A DNA stretch of 64,000 nucleotides from JAAYJG01 sp964450305 (GTDB lineage: Bacteria; Bacillota; Clostridia; DSM-8532), in assembly GCA_964450305.1 (NCBI GenBank), contig CAYVFB010000003.1, positions 13,987 to 77,986 on the forward strand, in the 5' to 3' direction. The position numbers and the translations under genes are program-made. The notes below the pieces were generated by a model. That model ran no database searches. It had not been told where the DNA came from and saw nothing but the letters and a program-made list of their open reading frames with translations. Positions 26,239 to 35,717 of the stretch are shown in pieces. Position 1 is the first letter of the stretch. Every line of letters begins with the position of its first letter.

Positions 26239-28356
26239 TTACTCTGAAGCTTCCTCTTCCGTTTTCTGGCGCGCTTCCAGTACAGTATGGGCGCAGGATT
26301 CCAGGCTGCAGGTATACTGAATCTTGTTACCCTTGAACTTTTTGGTCATAAAGCTGCCACAATTCGGGCATTTTCTGTCGGAAGCCATCTCCCAGGAAGA
26401 ATAGTCGCAGGTGGGATAATTCTCGCAGCTTAAATAACTCTTTCCCTTTCTGGTTTTCTTGTTGTAGATCTTCCCCCCGCATTTTGGGCAAACAACTCCG
26501 GCATCTTCCAGAATAGGCTTTGCGTTTCTGCATTCCGGGAAGCCCGGGCATGCCAGGAACTTACCGTATCTTCCCATTTTAATGACCATCTTCCGACCGC
26601 ATTTTTCGCACTCCTCGTCAGATTCTTCAACGGGCAGCTCTACCTTACTGATTTGATCCTCTGCTTTTTTCAGGATCACTTCAAATTCCCTGTAGAAATC
26701 ATTCAACAGATCCTTCCACTTCCGTTTTCCGTCTTCAACGTCATCCAGCTGGGTTTCCATATCTGCGGTAAAGTTTATATTGATAATACTTCGGAAGTAT
26801 TCCTCCATCAATCGGTTCACGATCCTCCCCAGTTCTGTGGGAAGCAGGTATTTCTTATCCTTCACGACATACCCTCTTGAAATAATCGTGCTGATGGTAG
26901 GCGAATAAGTACTTGGACGCCCAATCCCCTTTTCTTCCAGGGCTTTGACCAGGGTTGCTTCGGTATACCTTGACGGAGGTTGGGTAAAATGCTGCGATGG
27001 CTTAAGCTCAAGAGCAGTCACCCTTTCTCCCTCGATCAGCTCGGGCAGCATGGGCTCTTTTTCATTATCACCCTCGTTTTCCTCATCGGTTCCTTCTTCG
27101 TACAACACTAAAAAGCCCTTGAAGGAAACTCGCGAGCCCTTGGATTTGAACAGGTAATCCCCCGCATCTATATCCACTGCCATCGTATCATAAACGGCGG
27201 CTTCCATCTGAGAAGCGATGAACCTTTCCCAAATCAGCTTGTACAGCCTGAATAGCTCTCTGGGCAGAGAGCTTTTTACCCGTTCCGGCGGAAGATCGGC
27301 TGTGGTTGGGCGTATTGCTTCGTGAGCATCCTGCGCCGCAGATTTTGCTTTATAAACCCTGGCTTTTTCGGGCAGGTACCTGGCACCATAGTTTTTCTGA
27401 ATATATTCTCTGGCCTGAGACAGCGCTTCCTCTGAAATACGGGTTGAATCGGTACGCATGTAAGTGATCAGGCCTACAGAGCCCTCACCCTGGATCTCAA
27501 CACCTTCATAGAGCTGCTGGGCAAGCATCATGGTTTTCTTCGTGGAAAAACCGAATTTCCTGGCAGCTTCCTGCTGAAGCGTGCTGGTGATAAAAGGAGG
27601 GGCCGGGGTGCGTTTTTTGTCCCCATGCTTCACCTTCGCGATAGTGAAGGGTACGCCTTGAAGCTTCTGGAGCACCTGATCCACATCTTCTTTTTGCTTT
27701 AAGTCCTGTTTTTTGTTTTTGAAGCCGTAAAATCTGGAAAGAAAGGTTTTTCCATTGGCTTTTTCCAGAAGGGCTTCCAATCGCCAGAATTCTTCCGCAA
27801 CAAAGCCCTCTATTTCATATTCCCGGTCGCATATCATCTTCGTTGCAACAGACTGAACCCTGCCGGCGCTTAACCCTTTTCTTACATTTCTCCAAAGCAG
27901 GGGGCTTATTTGATAACCCACGATGCGATCCAGAATACGCCTGGCCTGCTGGGCATCCACCAAATCCATGTCGATGGGTCTTGCGGCCTTCACAGCCTTC
28001 ACAACAGCGTTTTTTGTAATCTCGTTAAAGGTGATCCTGCATTTGTCCTTCTCATTGATCTTTAATAGGTTTGCCAGATGCCAGGATATTGCTTCCCCTT
28101 CACGGTCGGGGTCGGTTGCGAGAAATACCTTGTCGGCATCTTTGGCATCTTTTTTCAGTTCGTTGATCAAATCACCCTTGCCCCGTATATTAATGTACTT
28201 CGGTTCAAAATCATTCTTTATGTCCACACCGATCTGACTTTTGGGAAGATCTCTGATGTGGCCCATGGATGCCTTTATTTTATAACTGGCACCAAGATAT
28301 TTCTTGATTGTTTTTGCTTTGGCAGGTGATTCAACAATAACCAGATACTTCGCCAT
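26239..28356 (-). CDS. topA: DNA topoisomerase I
   Basis: A 705-residue type IA topoisomerase that relaxes negative supercoils. The TOPRIM domain starts LVIVESPAKAKTIKKYLG with the acidic triad ATDPDREGEAISWH. The catalytic tyrosine lies in GLITYMRTDSTRI. Three C-terminal four-cysteine zinc motifs follow (starting CEKCGRKM, CPKCGGKI and CPNCGSFM). Length and architecture are standard for Firmicutes. AGGA precedes the ATG. Confidence 0.98.
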   Translation of the reverse strand: MAKYLVIVESPAKAKTIKKYLGASYKIKASMGHIRDLPKSQIGVDIKNDFEPKYINIRGKGDLINELKKDAKDADKVFLATDPDREGEAISWHLANLLKINEKDKCRITFNEITKNAVVKAVKAARPIDMDLVDAQQARRILDRIVGYQISPLLWRNVRKGLSAGRVQSVATKMICDREYEIEGFVAEEFWRLEALLEKANGKTFLSRFYGFKNKKQDLKQKEDVDQVLQKLQGVPFTIAKVKHGDKKRTPAPPFITSTLQQEAARKFGFSTKKTMMLAQQLYEGVEIQGEGSVGLITYMRTDSTRISEEALSQAREYIQKNYGARYLPEKARVYKAKSAAQDAHEAIRPTTADLPPERVKSSLPRELFRLYKLIWERFIASQMEAAVYDTMAVDIDAGDYLFKSKGSRVSFKGFLVLYEEGTDEENEGDNEKEPMLPELIEGERVTALELKPSQHFTQPPSRYTEATLVKALEEKGIGRPSTYSPTISTIISRGYVVKDKKYLLPTELGRIVNRLMEEYFRSIININFTADMETQLDDVEDGKRKWKDLLNDFYREFEVILKKAEDQISKVELPVEESDEECEKCGRKMVIKMGRYGKFLACPGFPECRNAKPILEDAGVVCPKCGGKIYNKKTRKGKSYLSCENYPTCDYSSWEMASDRKCPNCGSFMTKKFKGNKIQYTCSLESCAHTVLEARQKTEEEASE

Positions 28357-28609
28357 TCTTTTCCTCCGTTTCGTTTCACACCCTGATAATCTTTTGTAAT
28401 AGTACCACTGAAAGCTCAGTTTGTAAACTGTTTTCCTGTTTTTGCCGGATAAAAAGACCGTAAAAGAGCTTGGCAGGCCGGTGCTTTATTACGGATACTG
28501 AACCACTGCCCGGATAACTTTTCGTGATTGTTTCTAATGCCTGAATGATCAAATGTTCTATCATCCCGCTAGTCTGTAATTTCCTGAGCTACTCCTACAT
28601 TTTTTTCCA

Positions 28610-29362
28610 TCACTTTTTGGGGACCTGCCTTCCATTTTGCAGGATGTCATAATCCTTCTTTAAAATCAATTCGGATATCGGTACCGGGTTCAATCCTTTT
28701 TCCTTCAGCATGTCAATAACCTTCCCCAGTATTTTATCGGTATGGGGTGTATCATTATGAAACAGAAAAATATCACCACTTTTTGCGGCAGAAACCCTTT
28801 TCAAAATAGCCTCCTGGGAAATACCAGGCTTATAATCCAGGGAATCCAAACTCCATTGTATCGTGGCATATCCGGCTTGCCTGGCGATGTCGATCACATT
28901 GTTATTATAGTCACCATATGGCGCCCTGAACAGTGTCGGTTTTACTCCTGTGGTATCCTCAATGGTTTTTGTACAATCGGTGATCTCTCTTTTTATTTTT
29001 TCCTTGCTCAGCGCGCTCATTTTAAAGTGATTCTCCGAATGATTTGCAACATCATGACCCTGTTCGGCGATCATTTTTGTTTCTTCAGGATTTCGCCTCA
29101 CCCATTCCCCAACAAGAAAGAAAGTGGCCTTTACGTTTTTTTCCTTCAGAATATTCAGGATCACTGGAATATCCTTAGCCCCCCATGCACAATCAAAGGT
29201 GATCGCAACCCTGTTCTCCTGGTTCTCCACACTGTAAATCGGGATGATCCTGGTATTTCCGCTTGCTGCCCTTGTTTCATCCGTAATCAAAAAATAGATC
29301 AATAAGACAGCTGCCAGTAAACACATAGCCCATCCGACTATTCTCCTGTTCTTATGTGTCAT
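28610..29362 (-). CDS. Sporulation-type polysaccharide deacetylase (PdaB-like)
   Basis: A 250-residue exported NodB-homology deacetylase. An N-terminal signal anchor (about residues 8-27) precedes the catalytic core: motif 1 AITFDCAWGA, motif 2 NHSENHFKMS (His-x3-His metal ligands), motif 3 RAPYGDYN and the terminal FLFHND. The FDCAWG variant of TFDD is typical of the PdaB/sporulation branch. It likely deacetylates peptidoglycan or spore cortex glycan. The ATG at 29362 has GGAG upstream; a longer start at 29389 is less likely. Confidence 0.88.
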   Translation of the reverse strand: MTHKNRRIVGWAMCLLAAVLLIYFLITDETRAASGNTRIIPIYSVENQENRVAITFDCAWGAKDIPVILNILKEKNVKATFFLVGEWVRRNPEETKMIAEQGHDVANHSENHFKMSALSKEKIKREITDCTKTIEDTTGVKPTLFRAPYGDYNNNVIDIARQAGYATIQWSLDSLDYKPGISQEAILKRVSAAKSGDIFLFHNDTPHTDKILGKVIDMLKEKGLNPVPISELILKKDYDILQNGRQVPKK

Positions 29363-29489
29363 GATCTTTTCTCCTGTCCAAGGTTTCACATTTTATATAT
29401 ACACGCGTTTTCTCTGATTATTCTTGAATTTCTCACAGTCAATTGCGCGGAAGCATCCAAACCTTTTTCAGCAATGAAAAACAGGCAAG

Positions 29490-29515
29490 GAAAAACCCTG
29501 TTCAAACGAACAGGG
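29490..29515 (-). terminator. Terminator after the TRAP operon
   Basis: On the minus strand CCCTGTTC-GTTT-GAACAGGG is followed by TTTTTCC. It lies about 85 nt beyond dctM. Confidence 0.85.
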
Positions 29516-29600
29516 CGAACTCAACTAATGAACTATAGGTGAAATTTACACTTTATGTGTAAAGGGACTATAAAAGACTTGCTGCAAGGTGACCTACCTG

Positions 29601-30911
29601 TCAGCCTGCCAGCAATTCGGGTAAGAACGTCGTAATTTCAGGGAAAATAATCAAAAGAACAATGCAGGCGCAAAGCGCTATCAAAAATGGCCACACTCCT
29701 TTAAAAATCGTTTCCAGTGAGATATCCTTTGCCACACCTTTAATAATGAACACATTCATTCCAACGGGTGGTGTGATGACCCCCATGGCAACAACCATGA
29801 CGATGATCACACCAAACCAGATGGGGTTATAACCCAACACATCAACAACCACCGGATAGAAAATTGGTACTGTTAACAATACCATTGCTAAAGCATCGAT
29901 AAAACAGCCGAGAATCATGTAAATGAAAAGGATCACCAGCATGATAATGAAAGGGGGCAGCTGCAGGTTTGCAGCCCAGGTGGCCATTGCATAAGGAAGC
30001 CGGCTGATAGCGATAAAACGGCCAAAAACCATGGCACCGGCCACCAGCAGCATGATCATCGCTGTTGTTCTTGTAGTGTCCTTAAGGGATTTAACGAAAC
30101 CATCCCATTTCAGTTCCTTACGGATAAGGGTAACAAGCAATATGCTGCCTGCCCCAACCGCTCCGGCCTCGGTGGGAGTGAACCAACCCGCGAACAACCC
30201 TCCCAAAGAGATAAGGAAGGTTATCAAAACTTCTGGAATGCCGCTTTTTAAAAAGCCCTTCGAGCCAATACTGCTTTCCTGCGGACTATACGGTGCCAGC
30301 GAAGGATTCCTTTTGACCAATATGAAAATGGTGACCATATAAAACAACATCAACAATAATCCGGATACAATTCCCGAAATAAAAAGCGCTCCGATAGATT
30401 GCTCTGTGGCCACGCCATAAACGATAAAGATGACGCTTGGCGGTATCAGCACGCCCAAAGCACCCGCAGCAGCAACGCTGGCGGTTGATAGGGAGTCGTC
30501 ATACCCGTATTTCCGCATTTCCGGCAGTGCTATGGCTCCCATAGTGGCCGCTGTAGCTGTATTGGACCCACAAATGGCCCCGAACACAGCACAGGCAGCC
30601 TGTGTTGCAATGGCCAGCCCACCGGGCAGCCGACCCACCAGCTTGTGAGCCATGGCATAAAGGCTGGTGCCCACCCCGGAATAATAGGCAATGAACCCCA
30701 TCCAAACAAACATTGGAATAACACTGAGCGTATAGGATGAAAAGTTTGAGAAAATTTCCGTTGAGACCATGTTCAGTGCCGCCGAAGGCGAAACAAGAAT
30801 GGCAAAGCCTACAAAACCCACCGCGAACATGGAATAAGCAATGGGAATTTTCAACGCAATTAAGACTAAAAGTACAATTACACCCAGAATTCCTATCATT
30901 TCCGGTGTCAT
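29601..30911 (-). CDS. TRAP transporter large permease (DctM type)
   Basis: A 436-residue protein with about twelve membrane segments and the DctM-family features AGGALGVLIPPSVIFIVYG (here AAGALGVLIPPSVIFIVYG), FAGWFTPTEAGAVGA and TPPVGMNVFIIKGV. It forms the sodium-coupled transport channel with DctQ. Its ATG overlaps the DctQ stop by 4 nt (ATGA), showing translational coupling. GGAGGTGG precedes the start. Confidence 0.95.
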   Translation of the reverse strand: MTPEMIGILGVIVLLVLIALKIPIAYSMFAVGFVGFAILVSPSAALNMVSTEIFSNFSSYTLSVIPMFVWMGFIAYYSGVGTSLYAMAHKLVGRLPGGLAIATQAACAVFGAICGSNTATAATMGAIALPEMRKYGYDDSLSTASVAAAGALGVLIPPSVIFIVYGVATEQSIGALFISGIVSGLLLMLFYMVTIFILVKRNPSLAPYSPQESSIGSKGFLKSGIPEVLITFLISLGGLFAGWFTPTEAGAVGAGSILLVTLIRKELKWDGFVKSLKDTTRTTAMIMLLVAGAMVFGRFIAISRLPYAMATWAANLQLPPFIIMLVILFIYMILGCFIDALAMVLLTVPIFYPVVVDVLGYNPIWFGVIIVMVVAMGVITPPVGMNVFIIKGVAKDISLETIFKGVWPFLIALCACIVLLIIFPEITTFLPELLAG

Positions 30912-31387
30912 TTTTGCTCCACCTCCTTCACCAGGTTTACGAACTCAACCAGGAACAACAACACAAATCCCAGCCCCACCATGAAAATAAAGGGATAAAT
31001 CGGGATTTGCGCTGTCGCTGACACTTCACCGGTTTCAATCACCTTAAAGCTTTGATAAAACACCCGGTAGCTGATGAACAGAAGAAGCACCATGGTCATG
31101 CAGCCTGTAATGAGCTGAATGACTTTCTGTGCTTTTGGACGCATTTTTTCTACAATAAACTCGATGGCGATATGGGCCTTCTGTATGGCACACCATGCAA
31201 GCCCAAAGGCTATCACCACAGCGGTTAAAAACCCAACAACCTCATAAACCCCTTGAATGGGGCTGTTTGCAAGCGTTCTAAGAAGTATGTTGACCACTAT
31301 CAGCGTCATGGTTGCCACAATGCCCCAACCCGCTATGTTATCCAAGATCTGGCTTGTTTTTGTAACAAAACCCTCCAATTTTTTCAT
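30908..31387 (-). CDS. TRAP transporter small permease (DctQ type)
   Basis: A 159-residue four-helix membrane protein with the DctQ-type core GLAWCAIQKAHIAIEFIVEK. It is the small partner subunit of DctM. CGGAGGT precedes the ATG. It is separated from dctP upstream by 149 bp containing a perfect hairpin. Confidence 0.93.
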   Translation of the reverse strand: MKKLEGFVTKTSQILDNIAGWGIVATMTLIVVNILLRTLANSPIQGVYEVVGFLTAVVIAFGLAWCAIQKAHIAIEFIVEKMRPKAQKVIQLITGCMTMVLLLFISYRVFYQSFKVIETGEVSATAQIPIYPFIFMVGLGFVLLFLVEFVNLVKEVEQK

Positions 31388-31439
31388 TGATGTACCTCCG
31401 AAAAGCTTCTAGTTGATATTTTCATTGCTCGAAAATCAT

Positions 31440-31479
31440 CCTGTTTCATGTATAAAAGCTATTGTATACATGAAACAGG
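31440..31479. promoter_or_regulatory. Intercistronic hairpin between dctP and dctQ
   Basis: CCTGTTTCATGTATA (31440-31454) is exactly complementary to TATACATGAAACAGG (31465-31479), with a 10-nt loop and no T-run. Such mRNA hairpins behind binding-protein genes commonly raise their expression over the permeases; that role here is inference. Confidence 0.7.
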
Positions 31480-31536
31480 TAATTTCCTGAAAAATCATAC
31501 ATGTGTATTCTCTTGTAAAGAGCTTCCTCAGTGAGC

Positions 31537-32601
31537 TTAATACTCGTTATTGTATTTTTCAGCCAGCCTTTTCACCGTGTCAATCGCTTTCTGGCCAGCT
31601 TCACCCTTGGCTGCAATATATTTGTCGATCATGGGCTCAACTGCCTGAATCCATTTTGCTGTTTCTTCAGCAGAAAGTTGGATGACCTCCATTTTTTCTT
31701 CATTGACGGCCCACTCGAGCGCAGCTTCATTTTGAGCATCCCACAGCCCGATTCCAACCTCTTCATGGAATTTTTCGGTTGTATCGGTAATAATTTTCTG
31801 CAGATCAGCCGGTATAGAATTCCACTTATCCGAGTTCATTGTAATATAGAACAGGTTGTTGTATAAAAATGGAGTTCTTGTAAGATAATCGACGACCTCG
31901 CCATGCTTCCATGCCTTTAAAACTTCGATGGGTGCTAGGTTTCCAGCTACAATTCCCTTTGAAAGCGCTTCGTAGGCATCAGATTGGGGCATTCCAACCG
32001 GCACTGCCCCGGCAAGCTTGAGTGTGTCGGCGCTAAGCCCTGTGGCCCTGATCTGCATGTTTTTGATGTCATCCAGCGTTGTAACCCGGGTTTTTGTAAA
32101 CAGATCGCCCGGGCCTGTGGCGATGACCATTAACATCTTTGTGTCCTGTACGCATTTTGGGTTCAGCTCTTGAATGCCTTCCCAGGCAACCTTGCTGGCT
32201 ACCTTGGAATTTTTGTAGACGATGCCGGGCTGCTCGAAGGCTTCCATTTCAGGGAAACGCCCAATGTTGTAAGAAAAACAGGATAGACCGATATCTGCCG
32301 CACCCTCCACCACATTGTCATAAATGTCGGCAGCTTTAAACAAGGTTTCTCCGGGATAGCTTGTGATAACCACCCTGCCGTTTGTTGCCTCGCTAATCGC
32401 TTTGGCCCAACCCTGAACCAATTGGGTTTCAGCCGGGTGGGTTCCCGGAAAGAAATGAGCCAGCTTCAGCTCGATTTTTTCAGCCTTGTCGGCTGATACG
32501 GCACCGACGCAACCTGCCTGAATTGTAAGAAGTGCCAATAAGACCAGAACTACCAATACCTTCACTGGAATAGACCATTTGGAAATGCCATTTTCTTTCA
32601 C
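31537..32601 (-). CDS. TRAP transporter solute-binding protein (DctP type)
   Basis: A 354-residue extracytoplasmic binding protein. A hydrophobic signal segment (about residues 10-27, ending TIQAGC, a possible lipoprotein cysteine with an atypical lipobox) precedes the DctP fold: LKLAHFFPGTHPA, DLFTKTRVTTLDDIKNMQIRATG (the conserved carboxylate-binding Arg region) and the C-terminal EVIQLSAEE. The start is a GTG at 32601 with AGGAGGG upstream; the frame is open to 32745 but that part lacks signal features. It likely binds an organic acid or sugar acid. Confidence 0.9.
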   Translation of the reverse strand: MKENGISKWSIPVKVLVVLVLLALLTIQAGCVGAVSADKAEKIELKLAHFFPGTHPAETQLVQGWAKAISEATNGRVVITSYPGETLFKAADIYDNVVEGAADIGLSCFSYNIGRFPEMEAFEQPGIVYKNSKVASKVAWEGIQELNPKCVQDTKMLMVIATGPGDLFTKTRVTTLDDIKNMQIRATGLSADTLKLAGAVPVGMPQSDAYEALSKGIVAGNLAPIEVLKAWKHGEVVDYLTRTPFLYNNLFYITMNSDKWNSIPADLQKIITDTTEKFHEEVGIGLWDAQNEAALEWAVNEEKMEVIQLSAEETAKWIQAVEPMIDKYIAAKGEAGQKAIDTVKRLAEKYNNEY

Positions 32602-32972
32602 AGTTAACCCTCCTAAAAAATACAATAAAAAAAACCCGTAGGGGGGTTCTGGAAACACAATATACTGCATTGCCAGCACATGACAATACAGTAATATCCA
32701 ATTATACTGTTCCCGTTTTACCATCCTACAGTTGAATTGTCTCATAAAGAACCAGTTTTGTCAAGAAAGTTTTTCCATCCAGGCACGGCGAAATCATGAA
32801 CCCTGAGACCAGAGGGTGAGGCCCAGGTACCTTGGCTCAATTTGACCAGAGGGGGATCCAGGAGGGACGATCAGGGTTCCAAGAGGGACAGGCACCCTGG
32901 TTCAATTTGACCCTCGCCATCCAGCCTGTGACCAGGGTACCTGGGCCCCGCCAATGGTTCATCCTTGCCTCG
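32602..32972. other. dctP upstream region with short repeats
   Basis: On the minus strand TTGACA, 17 bp, GACAAT (near 32758-32730) is a plausible promoter for dctP. A small ACCC/GGGT hairpin followed by eight Ts lies at about 32629-32650, shortly before the dctP ribosome binding site. From 32800 to 32950 there are short direct and inverted repeats: AGGTACCTTGGCTCAATTTG.. at 32825 and AGGCACCCTGGTTCAATTTG.. at 32890, and GGCCCAGGTACC against GGTACCTGGGCC. Confidence 0.5.
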
Positions 32973-34748
32973 TTATAAGGATTCGTAGAATTTTTTCATC
33001 ACTTCAAAGGCAGGCTTCTTATAGGTTTTATCCTCATTCAGAAGGCCTTTCCGGTTATATTCGCCCTGCAGCGCGCTGGTTCTCCTGGGACATCTGAAAT
33101 CAAACAGAATCCATGGCGAAGTACCCTGTATATACGGTATTTTTCCCAGGGTATCCGTTTGCTTTCTAAAAATGTCCAGCTGACAGTCTTCGGTACCCAT
33201 GTCGTCTGCAGTTCCCCTTGCACCCTTCAGTGCGTCAGCCCCGAATTCGGTGATGACAACAGGCTTTTGGGGATTACTGTTATCCAGAAGCTGAATCAGT
33301 TCATTAAAATCCGGTGCATACCATCCATAATACTCATTAATTCCGATGATGTCCAAATACGCTGCCAACCTGTCTGCAATCATCAGTTTCGTATGATCCA
33401 CCAGGCAGGCTGCCGATACAAGCCGGGAATTGTCCAGTTGCTTTGCCTTCACTGCAAGGGAACTCATAAATTGCAGCCTTTCATCGGTATCCGCATTTTC
33501 ATTGCCAACCGACCAAATAATGACACTAGCCCGGTTCCTGTCCCGGAGAATTAATTCTATTAATTGGTGTTCTGCGTTTTCATAGGTCTGTGGGTTTGCA
33601 AAGTCGATTGCCCAGTATACGGGTATCTCCTCCCAAAGCATGATCCCCATTTGATCGGCTATTTGGGCTGCCTTTTCGGTATGGGGATAATGAGCAAGCC
33701 GCATGAAGTTACAGTTCATTTCCTTTGCCAGGCGAAAGTTTTCACGAATTTCTTCCTCGGTTACTGCCTTCCCATTGAGAACACTCTCTTCGTGGGCGCA
33801 GATTCCCTTGAGAAAGATCTGTTTGCCATTCAGGATAACTTTCGTACCCGATGTTTGAATTTCCCTGAATCCTATCTGATCGGTTACGCTATCGGTCAGA
33901 TAGGTGATTTTTACCTCATAAAGGCGTGGATTTTCCGGGCTCCAGAGCTCGGGAGAGGCATTGAGGATGACTTCTGCTTTTCCATTTGTCACGCTTAGCT
34001 TTTGTTGAATGCCAAGTTCGGCAATCTCCAGCATCGCTTCACCATCTGTTTGTGTGCCATCGACAACGACCTGTGTTTTGATCTGTTGAAAACCTGTGCC
34101 TGGAACAAGACCAATGGAATAATCCTGAATAAAGGTTTCTGGCAGGCGGATGATCTCAACATCCCGGTAAATACCGCCGTAATTGAACCAATCGGTGTTT
34201 TTGGCCGGCACCGCTTCGGCTTTTCTGGTATTATCGGCTACCACAAGGATTCTGTTCATCTCTTCGAGCAGCCCCGTTACCTCCAGATAAAACGGAGTGG
34301 AACCGCCCCGGTGCATCCCCGCAAATTTTTTGTTTAAAAACACCTTTGCCTCATAATTCACAGCGCCAAATTTGATAAAAACCCTTTGTTCTCCCCTGTT
34401 CTCATACCGGAATTTCCGAGTATAAACCGCAGGTCCTTCATAATAATAAAAGCGCTCTTCTGCTGTATTCCAGCAGGAAGGTACCCTGATGGTCTGCCAG
34501 CTGTCAAAGCTGTAATCGATGGGCTGATAGCGGCCTTTATCATTTTTATAGTTTTCTTCATACCATTTTGAACGGATACAGGTGTCATACTGATCGATCT
34601 GAAAATTCCAAAACCCGTTCAAGCTTTCCTTCTGCCTCGCAGTATCATTGATCATTCCACAGGGCAGGGCCATCCCGGAAAGAAACTTTTTCTCATACTC
34701 CTCATCATGGATGTTCTGCGTAAAATTTCCAGCTTTCTGTTGCATCAT
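32973..34748 (-). CDS. Glycoside hydrolase family 2 enzyme (beta-glucuronidase/beta-galactosidase type)
   Basis: A 591-residue GH2 protein. An N-terminal jelly-roll sugar-binding domain, an Ig-like domain and a TIM barrel can be followed. The acid/base Glu is in WSVGNENAD (Glu417) and the nucleophile in VITEFGAD (Glu501). Overall length and layout resemble bacterial beta-glucuronidases (UidA-like). There is no signal peptide, so it acts in the cytoplasm. The start at 34748 has GGAGG 8 bases upstream. The TRAP transporter downstream may import its substrate or a product; this link is inferred from proximity. Confidence 0.88.
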   Translation of the reverse strand: MMQQKAGNFTQNIHDEEYEKKFLSGMALPCGMINDTARQKESLNGFWNFQIDQYDTCIRSKWYEENYKNDKGRYQPIDYSFDSWQTIRVPSCWNTAEERFYYYEGPAVYTRKFRYENRGEQRVFIKFGAVNYEAKVFLNKKFAGMHRGGSTPFYLEVTGLLEEMNRILVVADNTRKAEAVPAKNTDWFNYGGIYRDVEIIRLPETFIQDYSIGLVPGTGFQQIKTQVVVDGTQTDGEAMLEIAELGIQQKLSVTNGKAEVILNASPELWSPENPRLYEVKITYLTDSVTDQIGFREIQTSGTKVILNGKQIFLKGICAHEESVLNGKAVTEEEIRENFRLAKEMNCNFMRLAHYPHTEKAAQIADQMGIMLWEEIPVYWAIDFANPQTYENAEHQLIELILRDRNRASVIIWSVGNENADTDERLQFMSSLAVKAKQLDNSRLVSAACLVDHTKLMIADRLAAYLDIIGINEYYGWYAPDFNELIQLLDNSNPQKPVVITEFGADALKGARGTADDMGTEDCQLDIFRKQTDTLGKIPYIQGTSPWILFDFRCPRRTSALQGEYNRKGLLNEDKTYKKPAFEVMKKFYESL

Positions 34749-34763
34749 GCTCTTATCCTCCAT

Positions 34764-34967
34764 TTACAATATTACCCGGTCTGCAGTAAAACCGACCGGT
34801 GTTACAGCAGGTGATATCATTCCAGCGAAGCAGAAAATCTTACTGGATATTTCCATCAGCTCGTTCGCCGCGCTTGGTGAAATCATCGGCAGAATTAGTT
34901 CTTCGAGTTCATTTTTATTATACGCAATGTCAAAAGTACTGAGGTTGGATATTTGAAGATTATTCAT
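34764..34967 (-). CDS. Doubtful small ORF
   Basis: A 67-codon ORF (MNNLQISNLSTFDIAYNKNE..) ending just before the ribosome binding site of the GH2 gene. I see no ribosome binding site and recognise no family. It could be a small protein, a gene remnant, or chance. It is the only candidate coding sequence between the HAD gene and the GH2 gene. Confidence 0.2.
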   Translation of the reverse strand: MNNLQISNLSTFDIAYNKNELEELILPMISPSAANELMEISSKIFCFAGMISPAVTPVGFTADRVIL

Positions 34968-35009
34968 GGTTTTTAAATTCTTACGAGGCAGAGATACTCT
35001 TACTTAAAA

Positions 35010-35717
35010 TCATAATATGGATTTTTCCAACAGGTCGGGCAATTCACGGATACGGTTTATTTTTTCAGGAACCTGGGGGTATCGATTCTCCTTGTCGAGC
35101 AGGATCGACTGAAAACCGAATTCTTTTGGGCCCGTGTAGTCGCAGTCATAATTGTCGCCAACAAACAAAATTTTATTCTTTGGTACCCTGATATAAGCCA
35201 TTGCCGCACCATATATATTCGGATGGGGCTTCTTCCACCCCACTCGCACCGATGTGACAACAAAATCAAAATATGGAAGAATACCATGAGCCGTCAGCAA
35301 CTCCTCTATACCACCATCCACCATGAAGTTTGATACTACGCCGCAATGGTAATTTGATGACAACTCCTTTAGGGTTTGTTTCACCGTATCATCTACATAG
35401 CAGTTTTTTATGTAATTCCTCCAGAAGTTTTTCAGGATACTGTCTGCAGCTTCTTTTACCTGCTGTTCCGGCAGCTTATCACAAACCATGAGATGGTAAA
35501 GATCGAGACTGTTGAATTCCCGATACTGCTCATGGTTTGACTTTAAGTTTTCCCGTATATGAATGTATTCCTCAACAAAGCTGTCAAAGCTTGTCCATAG
35601 GCTTTCATACCCGCACCCGTCGTAGCACCAGAAGGAGTATGTCCTTACTTCAGGCATTATCACCACATCAATAATTGTTTCCATACAATCAAACAGAATC
35701 CATTCCGGTTTTTGCAT
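35010..35717 (-). CDS. HAD-superfamily hydrolase
   Basis: A 235-residue haloacid-dehalogenase-type phosphatase. Motif I is ILFDCMETI (the second Asp of DxD replaced by Met, as in dehalogenase-type and some phosphatase branches), motif II VVSNFMVDG, motif III the KKPHPNIY lysine, and motif IV FVGDNYDCDYTGP. GGGAGGT precedes the ATG at 35717. Its substrate is unknown. The position next to the GH2 and TRAP genes might suggest a sugar phosphate, but a 260-bp gap argues against a tight operon. Confidence 0.85.
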   Translation of the reverse strand: MQKPEWILFDCMETIIDVVIMPEVRTYSFWCYDGCGYESLWTSFDSFVEEYIHIRENLKSNHEQYREFNSLDLYHLMVCDKLPEQQVKEAADSILKNFWRNYIKNCYVDDTVKQTLKELSSNYHCGVVSNFMVDGGIEELLTAHGILPYFDFVVTSVRVGWKKPHPNIYGAAMAYIRVPKNKILFVGDNYDCDYTGPKEFGFQSILLDKENRYPQVPEKINRIRELPDLLEKSIL

